From Ancylomarina salipaludis (GTDB taxonomy: Bacteria; Bacteroidota; Bacteroidia; Bacteroidales; Marinifilaceae), in assembly GCF_004122035.1 (NCBI RefSeq), contig NZ_SAXA01000001.1, positions 62,001 through 126,000 on the forward strand: a DNA stretch of 64,000 nt, read 5' to 3'. The notes beneath the pieces were generated by a model that worked only from the letters and a program-made list of their open reading frames with translations, had not been told where the DNA came from and did not search any database. Made by a program: the position numbers and the translations under genes. Below are positions 28,799 through 37,848 of this stretch, piece by piece (positions within the stretch are counted from its first letter, which is position 1; the number at the start of each line of letters is the position of its first letter).

Positions 28799-28988
28799 AT
28801 ATTATTTAAACGAAGAACCAGATTCTTATGACAAAAATTCAATTCAAAAATGATTGATAATTTCTGTAGTTGCAAGAATATCATTATCTTTTACGAATTA
28901 TTAAACAAAATTGCTTTGTTTTCTCTAATAATCCTTGTGTCTAAACTAGAAATATTAAATTTGAGCCTGATTCGAAAAAAATAACACT

Positions 28989-29117
28989 ATGAAAAAATTA
29001 CTTTATGCACTATGCCTACTTCTTTTGGTAGGAACCGTTTTAAGTTCTTGTGCGACTGACAAAAAATGTCCTGCATACACTAAAGTAGAAACGCAAAAAA
29101 CATTAAAATTGGTATAA
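28989..29117 (+). CDS. Tiny lipoprotein (42 residues)
   Basis: This small gene begins MKKLLYALCLLLLVGTVL and has the lipobox LSSC before ATDKKCPAYTKVETQ. After lipidation the mature peptide would have about 20 residues with one further Cys. Start ATG at 28,989, stop at 29,117, and a good terminator follows at once, which supports it as a real gene. The function is unknown. Confidence 0.75.
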   Translation: MKKLLYALCLLLLVGTVLSSCATDKKCPAYTKVETQKTLKLV

Positions 29118-29121
29118 AGAA

Positions 29122-29152
29122 TAAAAAATCTCATTTCATGAGATTTTTTTTT
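29122..29152 (+). terminator. Terminator after the tiny lipoprotein gene
   Basis: Stem AAAAAATCTCAT with ATGAGATTTTTT around a TTC loop, ending in a T run. Confidence 0.88.
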
Positions 29153-29320
29153 GCCTTTATTTCACTTAATTGCAATCGTTACAGATTTAAACAACAAGCT
29201 GATTTACAACAAACACCAACTCGGATATGATCAAAAAACATCTGTTTTTTTTTCACTTTTTTCTCTCGTTTTCATATTTATTTCTCTACTTTTGCCATTC
29301 AAGAAACAAAGGGTTTATAA

Positions 29321-30346
<1,026 letters not shown>

Positions 30347-30366
30347 TTTACTGAAAACAATATTTC

Positions 30367-30402
30367 AAAAAAGACTGTCTGTATTGACGGTCTTTTTTTT
30401 TT
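30367..30402 (+). terminator. Terminator after gapA
   Basis: Stem AAAGACTGTC with GACGGTCTTT (one T-G pair), loop of about 6 nt, then a run of nine T. Confidence 0.88.
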
Positions 30403-30430
30403 GCTCAATGATTAACTCAATATCAGGAAC

Positions 30431-30467
30431 AAAAAAAAAAAGCTTGCAGAAATATATTCTGCAAGCT
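30431..30467 (-). terminator. Terminator after the ABC-F gene
   Basis: Perfect 11-bp stem AGCTTGCAGAA (30,441-30,451) with TTCTGCAAGCT (30,457-30,467). The A run to its left becomes the U tract on the minus strand. Confidence 0.9.
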
Positions 30468-30493
30468 CATTAGTCTTATATAAAAGAAAACGC

Positions 30494-32128
30494 TTACTTG
30501 ACTTCTAACTCAGTAAGGTTTTCCATTTTCTTGGTTTCAAGAAATTCTGAAATACCACAAAGGTGTTCTTTCACTCTTTTATTTCCAAATTCATACACTT
30601 TGTCAACCAAGCCATTTAGGAAATCTCTATCGTGAGAAACAAGTATTAATGTACCATCAAAAGCCATCAGTGCATCCTTTAAGATATCCTTGGTTTTTAA
30701 ATCAAGATGATTGGTCGGCTCATCAAGAATCAAAAGATTGACAGGCTCGAGCAACAACTTAATCATAGCCAGACGCGTACGTTCTCCCCCTGAAAGCACT
30801 TTAACCTTCTTAGTTGAATTATCACCTCCAAACATAAAGGCCCCCAACATGTCTTTAATCTTAGTTCGAATATCACCTACTGCGACATCATCAATCGTCT
30901 GGAAAACTGTTAGATTTTCATCCAATAATGACGCTTGATTCTGAGCAAAATAACCAATCATGGTATTGTGCCCTAAAGTTAAAGATCCCTCAAAATCAAT
31001 CTCATTCATAATAGCCTTAACCAATGTCGATTTACCTTCACCATTTCGACCAACAAAAGCTACTTTCTCACCACGTTCAATGGTAAATTTAGCATCAGCA
31101 AACACTAAATTATCGCCATACGATTTGCCTAATCCATCTGCAATAACCGGGTAATTTCCTGATCGTGGAGAAGGTGGGAACTTCAAACGCAATGCAGATG
31201 TATCTTCTTCATCAATCTCAACAATCTCCATCTTTTCAAGCATCTTTTCACGGGATGAAACTTGATTGGTTTTGGAATATGTTCCTTTAAATCGATCAAT
31301 AAAAGCCTGATTATCGGCAATTATTCGTTGTTGTTCTTCATATGCTTTCTGCTGATGCAAGCGTCTGTCTTTTCTTAACTCCAAATACTCCGAATAATTA
31401 ACCTTATAATCGTAGATACGCCCCATAGTCACCTCAATAGTACGAGTGGTAATATTATCGACAAAAGCACGGTCGTGAGAAATCACAATTACCGCCTTGC
31501 CCGAATTCATTAAGAAATTCTCCAACCATTGTATCGATTCAATATCCAGGTGATTGGTCGGCTCATCCAGAAGAATTAAATCTGGTTGACGAAGCAGAAT
31601 TTTCGCAAGCTCAATTCGCATACGCCAGCCCCCGCTAAACTCCGAAGTTGGGCGGGTAAAATCTTCACGCATAAAACCAAGACCAAGCAAAGTCTTTTCT
31701 ACTTCAGCATCATAATTGATTTCTTCAATTGAATAAAAAACTTCGCTTAAAGACGAAACTTTCTCAATTAACTGATAGTATTCATCAGACTCATAATCGG
31801 TACGCGAAGCCATCTCCAAATTCAACTCTTCAATTTCTTTTTCCATTTCAAATATTCTGGAAAAAGCTTGTGAAGCTTCCTCAAATACAGTTCTCGTATT
31901 ATCGGTCATCAAATGCTGAGGCAAATATGCAATTACCGCGTCTTTAGGCGCACCAATACGTCCACGGGTGGGTTTATCAGCACCAGCAATAATTTTCAAC
32001 AACGTTGATTTACCAGCCCCATTTTTCCCCATTAGGGCAATTCTGTCCTTTTCATTTATAACAAAGGAAATATCTTTAAATAAGGTAGTGCCACCAAACT
32101 CTACCGCCAAACCATCAACTGAAATCAT
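30494..32128 (-). CDS. ABC-F family ATP-binding protein
   Basis: The 544-residue cytoplasmic protein has two ABC ATPase domains and no membrane segments. Walker A motifs are GKNGAGKST and GRNGEGKST; signatures are SGGWRMRIELAK and SGGERTRLAMIK; Walker B motifs are LILLDEPTNHLD and LLILDEPTNHLD. The linker (about residues 240-300) is the P-site-tRNA interaction motif region. ABC-F proteins rescue or tune ribosomes; the EttA/Uup/YbiT-like subgroup cannot be fixed by eye. Confidence 0.92.
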   Translation of the reverse strand: MISVDGLAVEFGGTTLFKDISFVINEKDRIALMGKNGAGKSTLLKIIAGADKPTRGRIGAPKDAVIAYLPQHLMTDNTRTVFEEASQAFSRIFEMEKEIEELNLEMASRTDYESDEYYQLIEKVSSLSEVFYSIEEINYDAEVEKTLLGLGFMREDFTRPTSEFSGGWRMRIELAKILLRQPDLILLDEPTNHLDIESIQWLENFLMNSGKAVIVISHDRAFVDNITTRTIEVTMGRIYDYKVNYSEYLELRKDRRLHQQKAYEEQQRIIADNQAFIDRFKGTYSKTNQVSSREKMLEKMEIVEIDEEDTSALRLKFPPSPRSGNYPVIADGLGKSYGDNLVFADAKFTIERGEKVAFVGRNGEGKSTLVKAIMNEIDFEGSLTLGHNTMIGYFAQNQASLLDENLTVFQTIDDVAVGDIRTKIKDMLGAFMFGGDNSTKKVKVLSGGERTRLAMIKLLLEPVNLLILDEPTNHLDLKTKDILKDALMAFDGTLILVSHDRDFLNGLVDKVYEFGNKRVKEHLCGISEFLETKKMENLTELEVK

Positions 32129-32406
32129 TCTTTTTATTTTTAAACCTGATCTTCATTTCAAATCACGATCAGTAAGCCATATTTATTTTCAAGCTGCAAA
32201 GATATAAGAGATCGTCAGAATACAATTATCTCTTGAAAGATATTCAATGCTTTATACGACTCTCTAATCAAATCTTATGACGAAAATTGAAGAAATTATA
32301 GCCACCAATAAGAACTTGGGCTGCATTTTAATCCATATTTAACCAGATTTCTCATCATTCCTGTTTTGTAATGCCGATTTTTCTTCTACTTTTGTTCTCA
32401 CAAACT

Positions 32407-32494
32407 GGAGAGGTGACAGAGTGGTCGATTGTGCGCGCCTGGAAAGCTCGTGTACCGCAAGGTACCGGGGGTTCGAATCCCTTCCTCTCCGCCA
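32407..32494 (+). tRNA. tRNA-Ser (anticodon GGA), CCA encoded
   Basis: Type II tRNA with acceptor GGAGAGG/CCTCTCC, discriminator G, encoded CCA (32,492-32,494), long variable arm TACCGCAAGGTA, and anticodon loop CTGGAAA (GGA). One C-T mismatch appears in the anticodon stem (CGCGC with GCTCG). The accessory region begins directly after it, so its 3' end is a likely integration site. Confidence 0.92.
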
Positions 32495-32505
32495 GTAAAA
32501 ACAAG

Positions 32506-32536
32506 CAAAGCAGCATTTCACATGCTGCTTTTTTTA
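32506..32536 (+). terminator. Terminator after tRNA-Ser
   Basis: Perfect 9-bp stem AAGCAGCAT with ATGCTGCTT, 5-nt loop TTCAC, followed by five or more T. Confidence 0.92.
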
Positions 32537-32552
32537 TTGGGAATAACTTCTG

Positions 32553-32571
32553 GTTGCAACATAGTTGCAAC
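32553..32571. repeat. Two adjacent GTTGCAAC palindromes at the tRNA-Ser junction
   Basis: The 8-bp palindrome GTTGCAAC occurs at 32,553-32,560 and 32,564-32,571, 11 bp apart, on one face of the helix. It lies 60 bp past the tRNA and may be a protein-binding or recombination arm site. Confidence 0.5.
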
Positions 32572-32594
32572 AATTTTCTCACTTTTACGCCTAA

Positions 32595-32630
32595 AAAACA
32601 AAAAGCTGCCACGCATAGCGAAGCAGCTTA
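32595..32630 (-). terminator. Terminator of the DUF6266-like gene
   Basis: Stem AAGCTGC (32,603-32,609) with GCAGCTT (32,623-32,629); the A-rich stretch to the left gives U residues on the minus strand. Confidence 0.7.
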
Positions 32631-32654
32631 AAATAGTTTGAATTTAGAGAGATT

Positions 32655-33278
32655 CTAAGATAAAAGGATCTTAGAGTAAAGATCAGGTGAAAATTGGCCA
32701 CCCTCTGCGGTACCGAAAAAAGCATACACATGCACCTCGCCCGCTGGAGCCGGCAAGGTAATTTCGGCTGACTGATCCGAACGAACGGAAGCTGTGTTTA
32801 AGATGTGAACCTTATCAGCTGTCATCACCAACAGATGCAGTTTGTCATCCGCATTGCCAACACCGACAGCACTGTCGTCTTTCCAGGACAATTCAATGCC
32901 GGATACCACATCGGCATCATCCTGAATCGTCAAGTTCTCCGGAAGTGGCAAAGCGCCCAGGGAAGCATGAAAATCAGAATAGTTCACCAAAGTTCCGCTT
33001 TCATCAAAAGCTGGCATGTTGGTTTTCACAAAGAGATTGTAACCGGTCATCTTACCACCGACTAAATTCCATACCGGACGGATCAGACTTGACATCAATG
33101 ATGAGGCCAGGCTGACCACCGACTTAAAGCGGCTTCTCTGTTGTTGCTGCGCTTCGGTATTCGAGGTATTTGGACCAGGCAGTGATTTGATGTAATTCAC
33201 GCCTTTCCATGAGCTGCCGACAACGGCACCCACTTTTCCTGAGAATGGGCCCAGGATCCCTTGAGTGTATTTTCCCAT
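32655..33278 (-). CDS. DUF6266-like protein
   Basis: The 207-residue protein begins MGKYTQGILGPFSGKVGAVV with SSWKGVNYIKSLP next, the typical start of DUF6266 proteins of Bacteroidota. The function is unknown; such genes often occur in phage-derived or accessory patches. An in-frame start at 33,317 would add 13 residues that look like leader sequence, so 33,278 is chosen. Its G+C is visibly higher than that of the flanking genes, which suggests transfer. Confidence 0.75.
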   Translation of the reverse strand: MGKYTQGILGPFSGKVGAVVGSSWKGVNYIKSLPGPNTSNTEAQQQQRSRFKSVVSLASSLMSSLIRPVWNLVGGKMTGYNLFVKTNMPAFDESGTLVNYSDFHASLGALPLPENLTIQDDADVVSGIELSWKDDSAVGVGNADDKLHLLVMTADKVHILNTASVRSDQSAEITLPAPAGEVHVYAFFGTAEGGQFSPDLYSKILLS

Positions 33279-33355
33279 GACATTTAAAATTTGGGTTAGT
33301 AATTGATTAGTTAACATAGAATTGAGACAGGTACGGAGCTGGTACCTACTTGTCC

Positions 33356-33607
33356 TTACTCCTTTTTGTCTCCACGATCGCGCTTTTTGCGTTCACGTTT
33401 TCTATCTTTTTTCGACCACAGTCGCTTTAATAGAGCAATGACAATGGTCGAAACCGTTCCACCAACAACCGAAACGATGGCTTCGGTGCTGTCGACGGGG
33501 ATATTTTGTGCCGCATCCAGAACATCAGGCTGAATACCGATGGATTCAGCCATGCCCAGGGTTGATGCTGTGCCAATCAAAAAAGAAGATATATTTTTCA
33601 TTTTCAA
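33356..33607 (-). CDS. Small membrane protein, holin-like size
   Basis: The 83-residue protein has one clear membrane segment (about residues 43-62, AIVSVVGGTVSTIVIALLKR), a possible weaker one near the N-terminus, and a very basic tail (KKDRKRERKKRDRGDKK). Size and layout are holin-like, and a predicted cell-wall-acting gene lies on the other strand next to it. This is only suggestive. Confidence 0.6.
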   Translation of the reverse strand: MKMKNISSFLIGTASTLGMAESIGIQPDVLDAAQNIPVDSTEAIVSVVGGTVSTIVIALLKRLWSKKDRKRERKKRDRGDKKE

Positions 33608-33725
33608 GGGCTTTAAGGGTTAAACATAGACTTAAAATACATACATTAATGTCGAAAAACACAACTATAGAGTTGATTTACAGCGCATTGCATCCAATTG
33701 CATCAAATTGTATAATTGTCTGATT

Positions 33726-34175
33726 ATGAAAGCACATGAAATTTTACATCTACGGATAATTCGAGACGAATTTACCAGTCAAACCACTGTGGGGAAAATG
33801 TATATCGATGGTCAATTTTTTGGCTACACCCTGGAGGATACCGTCCGGGCATTCGGCATCAAGGTGAAAGGGCATACCGCCCTACCCGCCTACCAATATC
33901 AGGTCAAATTGAGTTACAGCCCCAAGTATGAAAGGATGATGCCCCTGATCTTCAATCAAAGTGACGGGAGCGTGAATGCCATGGGCATCCAATTTAAAGG
34001 CATACGTTTTCATGGGGGGAACCGGCACACGGATACAGAAGGCTGCATTCTGATCGCCAAACACCGGGTTACAAAAGAGTTGATTCAGGGGAGTCTCGAG
34101 AAAGAGCTGAGCTTAAGGATTGCGGAGGCTGAGAATCAGGGCAAGCAAATTGCTCTGGAAATCATCAACGGCTAA
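33726..34175 (+). CDS. DUF5675-like protein with a YkuD-like motif
   Basis: The 149-residue protein starts at MKAHEILHLRIIRDEF (an in-frame start at 33,708 adds six residues). It contains YTLEDTVR, GHTALPAYQYQV and, near residue 98, IRFHGGNRHTDTEGCILIA. The His-Gly...Thr/Glu-Gly-Cys spacing recalls the HG...SHGC active site of L,D-transpeptidases. A peptidoglycan-related role is inferred. G+C is higher than in neighbours. Confidence 0.7.
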   Translation: MKAHEILHLRIIRDEFTSQTTVGKMYIDGQFFGYTLEDTVRAFGIKVKGHTALPAYQYQVKLSYSPKYERMMPLIFNQSDGSVNAMGIQFKGIRFHGGNRHTDTEGCILIAKHRVTKELIQGSLEKELSLRIAEAENQGKQIALEIING

Positions 34176-34216
34176 AATCACCTGCAGATCTTTTGCTGCT
34201 ACCTGTTAAACATCTT

Positions 34217-34345
34217 TTAAATTGCCGCGATACGGGCTTCCCAGTCAAGGTTTTTATCTGATTTTTTACCGATTACGAATTGATAAGGAGCTCTGATGCA
34301 CTCCGCTTTCAAAGCCCCATCAATACTGTATCGGCAGTAAACATT
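34217..34345 (-). pseudogene. Possible 3' remnant of an unknown gene
   Basis: On the minus strand an open frame without a start codon reads YCRYSIDGALKAECIRAPYQ, then FVIGKKSDKNLDWEARIAAI and stop. The composition is protein-like and an in-frame TGA closes it upstream, so it looks like the last ~40 codons of a broken gene. The family is not recognised. Confidence 0.35.
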
Positions 34346-34540
34346 TCAATAATCTACCAAAGTATTGTAATCAACAAAGAAACAACTTGAAGAAAAAAAT
34401 CGGATAAAACCGAAGGCCCCGACCTTGACTTGCTGGGGGTGCTAAAAAGCTCGTGCGTGAGGAATTGGATACCCCTGCTACTGACAAGGGAATATCTTGT
34501 TTATCAGGTAGGAGGAAAATATCCCTGATTAAAGTCGAAA

Positions 34541-34618
34541 GGTCAGAAAGGTCAGAAAGGTCAGAAAGGTCAGAAAGGTCAGAAAGGTCAGAAAGGTCAG
34601 AAAGGTCAGAAAGGTCAA
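34541..34618. repeat. 9-bp tandem repeat (GGTCAGAAA), eight full copies
   Basis: Eight perfect copies of GGTCAGAAA run from 34,541 to 34,612 and a partial ninth follows. The open frame across it reads Ser-Glu-Arg repeats, but it lacks a supported start, so it is more likely a non-coding slippage-prone repeat. Confidence 0.9.
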
Positions 34619-35158
34619 ATGAAGAGAATTCTACCTGCTACAACAAACATGACCTACTATTATTTCATTTTTTTTGTTTTTAATGCCTGCATTAAAAATG
34701 GGTGGTGGTGGGGTTAGTTGGTGGTCATTGAGCCGAGGCTTCATAAAAGGCGCGAGCCGTCTGCGAGTGGGAGGCCGTGACTGGCAAGTAAAACAAGGCA
34801 CATGTGATTGACAGCCAGCGGGCTTTGGCGGCTTTTTTGTTCTTCGACTTCGCTCAGAAACACAGCCGACCTTCTTGAATTGAATTAAACACTAATGTAT
34901 ATACCAACAAAAAAGATGACAAAACCGATAGCGGCCGACCTAGCAGGCGAGCCTAAAGTGAGCAATGGAGGCACTTTTGACTGGTGAATCTTTCAATAAA
35001 TAATAAGCCATTAAGCATCTCTCCTCCCTCACTTAAACCAATCAAACAACTTATACACAAACACGAGACAAAAGGGCCGGGAATTGCTGTGAACGACGAA
35101 GGGCGGAGCGCGAAAAGTATGACAGGGTTGCGTTAATAGAACTGAGCACAAAAACTTA

Positions 35159-35189
35159 TTCGGAGCCTCAACTGAGGTGAGACTCCGAA
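35159..35189. repeat. Stem-loop repeat A, copy 1
   Basis: TTCGGAG (35,159) pairs with CTCCGAA (35,183), with an inner CTCA/TGAG pairing. Related copies open the repeats at 48,906 and 51,583. Confidence 0.75.
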
Positions 35190-35219
35190 ATACAATATCT
35201 GCCCAGCAACTTTAGGTTA

Positions 35220-35350
35220 CAAATGCCTGATGGCTGTGGAATCTCTTTAGATAAAAAGCAGAAAGGATGAGGTTAAAAAACAGTGGAACAGCCGGCAGGA
35301 TTTTGGAAACCCCTGGCGAACTTTTTGCAGCAGCCCGAGGAGAGAACGCC
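35220..35350. repeat. Direct repeat C, copy 1 (left of the lanthipeptide locus)
   Basis: This 131-bp element is repeated in the same orientation at 48,480-48,608. The last 53 bp (35,298-35,350) are identical in both. Its first ~55 bp also resemble the middle of the repeats at 48,905 and 51,582 (both have AAATGCCTG, then ATCTCTTTAG and GGATGAGG). Confidence 0.85.
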
Positions 35351-35453
35351 ATATTTCCTATTCCACTCAAATTAAAAATAATTTTGAAACAGAAAATTGA
35401 CAAATTTTTAAACCCCAAAATATTCCACTAAGCTTATCGATTCCTATCATATA

Positions 35454-36614
35454 TTAAGAAATAGTTTCATTATAAATATCTAAAACTTCAGCCCCCATTC
35501 TATTTGAAGTGTATTTTGACACCCAAGCTTTATACCCTCTCTCACCCAAACTAGTCTTAAATTGTTCGTATTTTAATAAATGAGCTATATTATTACTTAA
35601 CTCTACCTCATCAATTATATTATTTTCCATATTTATTTTCGATAAAAATGCTGAAGAACCATTACTCGACAGTTCATTTAAACCAGGAATATCTGACATA
35701 ATAACAGGAAGTTTCATACTCATCATCTCCAAAACGACATAACTGCATTGTTCGTAATGTGAAGGAATAATACCAATATCTGCTACTGTATAGTATTTTG
35801 CCAATTCTTCCTGACTAATTTTCCCTGTCCAAACAATCTTCTCAATATTCTTATCTATAAGATTTGAATCTCCATCGCCAACAACAACCAACCTGCAATT
35901 ATCCATACAATCATCTAAAAGTTGAAATGCCTTAATTAATTGTGTTATTCCTTTATCTACAATAACTCGACCAACATACAATATTATTTTCTCATGATTA
36001 GAAATCCCTAAATCAGATTTTATTTTGTCTTTACTTGCACTCTCAGGTATATTTAAATAACCCTTAAAACCATTATAAACGGTAACAACATTACTACTAG
36101 GAATATTACTTTTATTATTTAACATTTTTTTAGCAAACTCAGTTACACAAATAATTCTATCATACTTCTTGAATTTTTCAACATCAATTCCATCAAAACG
36201 ATCTACCACATTGGAGTCAGTATATTTCAATGCACCCAAAGTATGATCCTTATGTAAAAAATGCAATGTGAATATTAATTTAAACTTACATCGCGTTTTA
36301 ACACATATTCCAAAATCTAAATGATAAGAAGAATTTATATGACAAATAGTGTCTGAAGCAAAGTCAAAATCTTTCACTAAGACATCTATAACTCTGTTAT
36401 AATATTTATCAACATTATTACACTTATATTTTGGATATGGGAAATATACTTCCTTAATTCCTTTAATAGAATCGACACAATATTCATTTTTTTCTTGAGA
36501 CCAAAGGTGCAACTTATATATTTTGATATCTTTAATTGTAATCAGAAAAGAGGTAAGTTCCTCTACATATCTCATCGCGCCTGAAAAAGGATAAACCACT
36601 ATTAAAACATTCAT
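35454..36614 (-). CDS. Glycosyltransferase of the lanthipeptide locus (GT-B fold)
   Basis: The 386-residue cytoplasmic protein has a GT4-like two-domain fold: an N-terminal acceptor domain (MNVLIVVYPFSGAMRYVEEL) and a C-terminal donor domain with LYVGRVIVDKGITQLIKAF, VVGDGD and the nucleotide-sugar site SHYEQCSYVVLEMMSMKLPV. It is the last gene of the operon, 7 bp after lanC, so it may glycosylate the peptide or act on a cell-envelope acceptor. Glycosyltransferases with this kind of N-terminus do occur in Bacteroidota peptide-product clusters. Confidence 0.82.
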   Translation of the reverse strand: MNVLIVVYPFSGAMRYVEELTSFLITIKDIKIYKLHLWSQEKNEYCVDSIKGIKEVYFPYPKYKCNNVDKYYNRVIDVLVKDFDFASDTICHINSSYHLDFGICVKTRCKFKLIFTLHFLHKDHTLGALKYTDSNVVDRFDGIDVEKFKKYDRIICVTEFAKKMLNNKSNIPSSNVVTVYNGFKGYLNIPESASKDKIKSDLGISNHEKIILYVGRVIVDKGITQLIKAFQLLDDCMDNCRLVVVGDGDSNLIDKNIEKIVWTGKISQEELAKYYTVADIGIIPSHYEQCSYVVLEMMSMKLPVIMSDIPGLNELSSNGSSAFLSKINMENNIIDEVELSNNIAHLLKYEQFKTSLGERGYKAWVSKYTSNRMGAEVLDIYNETIS

Positions 36615-36621
36615 AAAATTT

Positions 36622-37836
36622 CTAATTTAGCATCATACATTCATCCCATACACATAAATCTGGATAAAGGAATGCTAAATACGAAAGTGCTACACCGGCA
36701 TCTCCTTCTAATAACTGATTGTTTTCCTGCAATTTCCTATCTTCAAAATTACCAAGTAAATATTTATAATTGCCATCACCTGAATCTCTCGTTACATATT
36801 CCAGAGTTTTCTTGAACCAAAAAACACTGGCTTCATGAAATTGCATATTCTTAGTTTTCAAAAACAACCTGTTGTATAGATGAGCAATTCCAGACGTACC
36901 GTGACAAAAACCGGCATCATAATAATGAGTAGATTCAAAAGTTCTTCTATGTGTAGTTTGTAACAAATAATTCTCAGATTCTCGATAATATTCTTCAAGT
37001 CCCATTTGTCTTGAAATTTCATTTATAATATAAAAAGTGCCCAAATCTCCATAACACCAAGCCAAACGACTCAATTGCAATGGAGATTTTCCTTGCTTAT
37101 ATTGAGATACTTCTATTTTATTTGGGAAATATGAACCAACTTCATTTACATTTTGAATATTATTAAACAAGAAATTCAATCCGCCTCTTATCAGCTCCGA
37201 GCATTTGTTTTGTTTAATACCCAACTGATGACATTTAGAAACAACATGTAAAATACCAGGTACACCATGTGCGAGCCCAAAATCATAGAAGGGATTTTTT
37301 TTATCATACCAAGGAACATGGGTCCAAATAACCTCCTTATTAATTTTATGAGCTTTCCTATCCAGATAATCGATAACTCTAATTAGGACATCACGATTAC
37401 CCCTTGCGATAAAATACCTTGCGATACCTAAAGCACCATTTAATTGATCATACACGTCATTATCTAAGAAATTATTAAGTTTAATTTCTAACATATTATC
37501 AATTTCTATAAAAAACCCTTCTGGAATATCAACAATATTTTTTTTATCTAAAAATTGAATTGCCCATGCCCAACCTGATAAACCTCCTGAGAATGTAGGA
37601 TTAATTTGTTGGAAATATTTTTCAACAAGATCCATTGAATGTTCAATATCTTCAAAGAGCTTATTTGATTCATTCGCGTTATTCCGAACAATTCCAGCTA
37701 CACCTAACATAAGAATTTGACCTGCAATACCACCATAAAGATTAATTTCATTCCAAGTATATTCTTTACTTGCAGTCAAATAGTTTGAGAGTATGCGATC
37801 AATTTCTCGACCTATATCTTCTTTAAGTTTACTCAT
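36622..37836 (-). CDS. lanC: LanC lanthionine cyclase (canonical zinc site)
   Basis: LanC closes thioether rings by adding Cys thiols to dehydrated Ser/Thr. The 404-residue protein has the alpha-toroid repeats GGIAG, GGLSG, GLAHGVPG (187-194, catalytic His) and zinc ligands in AWCYGDLG (Cys261) and FCHGTSG (Cys311, His312). It follows the hlyD-type gene by 12 bp. This is the catalytic cyclase of the locus; the LanC-like protein at 46,345 lacks these residues. Confidence 0.94.
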   Translation of the reverse strand: MSKLKEDIGREIDRILSNYLTASKEYTWNEINLYGGIAGQILMLGVAGIVRNNANESNKLFEDIEHSMDLVEKYFQQINPTFSGGLSGWAWAIQFLDKKNIVDIPEGFFIEIDNMLEIKLNNFLDNDVYDQLNGALGIARYFIARGNRDVLIRVIDYLDRKAHKINKEVIWTHVPWYDKKNPFYDFGLAHGVPGILHVVSKCHQLGIKQNKCSELIRGGLNFLFNNIQNVNEVGSYFPNKIEVSQYKQGKSPLQLSRLAWCYGDLGTFYIINEISRQMGLEEYYRESENYLLQTTHRRTFESTHYYDAGFCHGTSGIAHLYNRLFLKTKNMQFHEASVFWFKKTLEYVTRDSGDGNYKYLLGNFEDRKLQENNQLLEGDAGVALSYLAFLYPDLCVWDECMMLN

Positions 37837-37848
37837 ATATTATTGAAA

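Larger units (their letters stand above)
34176..35453. other. Long gene-poor stretch with repeats and remnants
   Basis: This 1.28-kb stretch holds a gene remnant, a 9-bp tandem repeat, a stem-loop repeat (35,159-35,189) and a 131-bp direct repeat (35,220-35,350). Between them, about 34,700-35,150 is GC-richer and shows no convincing gene. It looks like the scar between two inserted segments. Confidence 0.6.

Noticed and set aside
34541-34618. Tandem repeat as a CRISPR array
   Set aside because: Units are 9 bp and contiguous, with no spacers and no cas genes nearby.
34453-34683. Frame encoding a Ser-Glu-Arg repeat peptide
   Set aside because: It exists only because a 9-bp repeat keeps the frame open; no supported start or flanking domain.
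35212-35418. 68-codon minus-strand frame in the C repeat
   Set aside because: It covers the direct repeat; the copy at 48,480 does not keep the same protein ends, so it is a by-product of the repeat.
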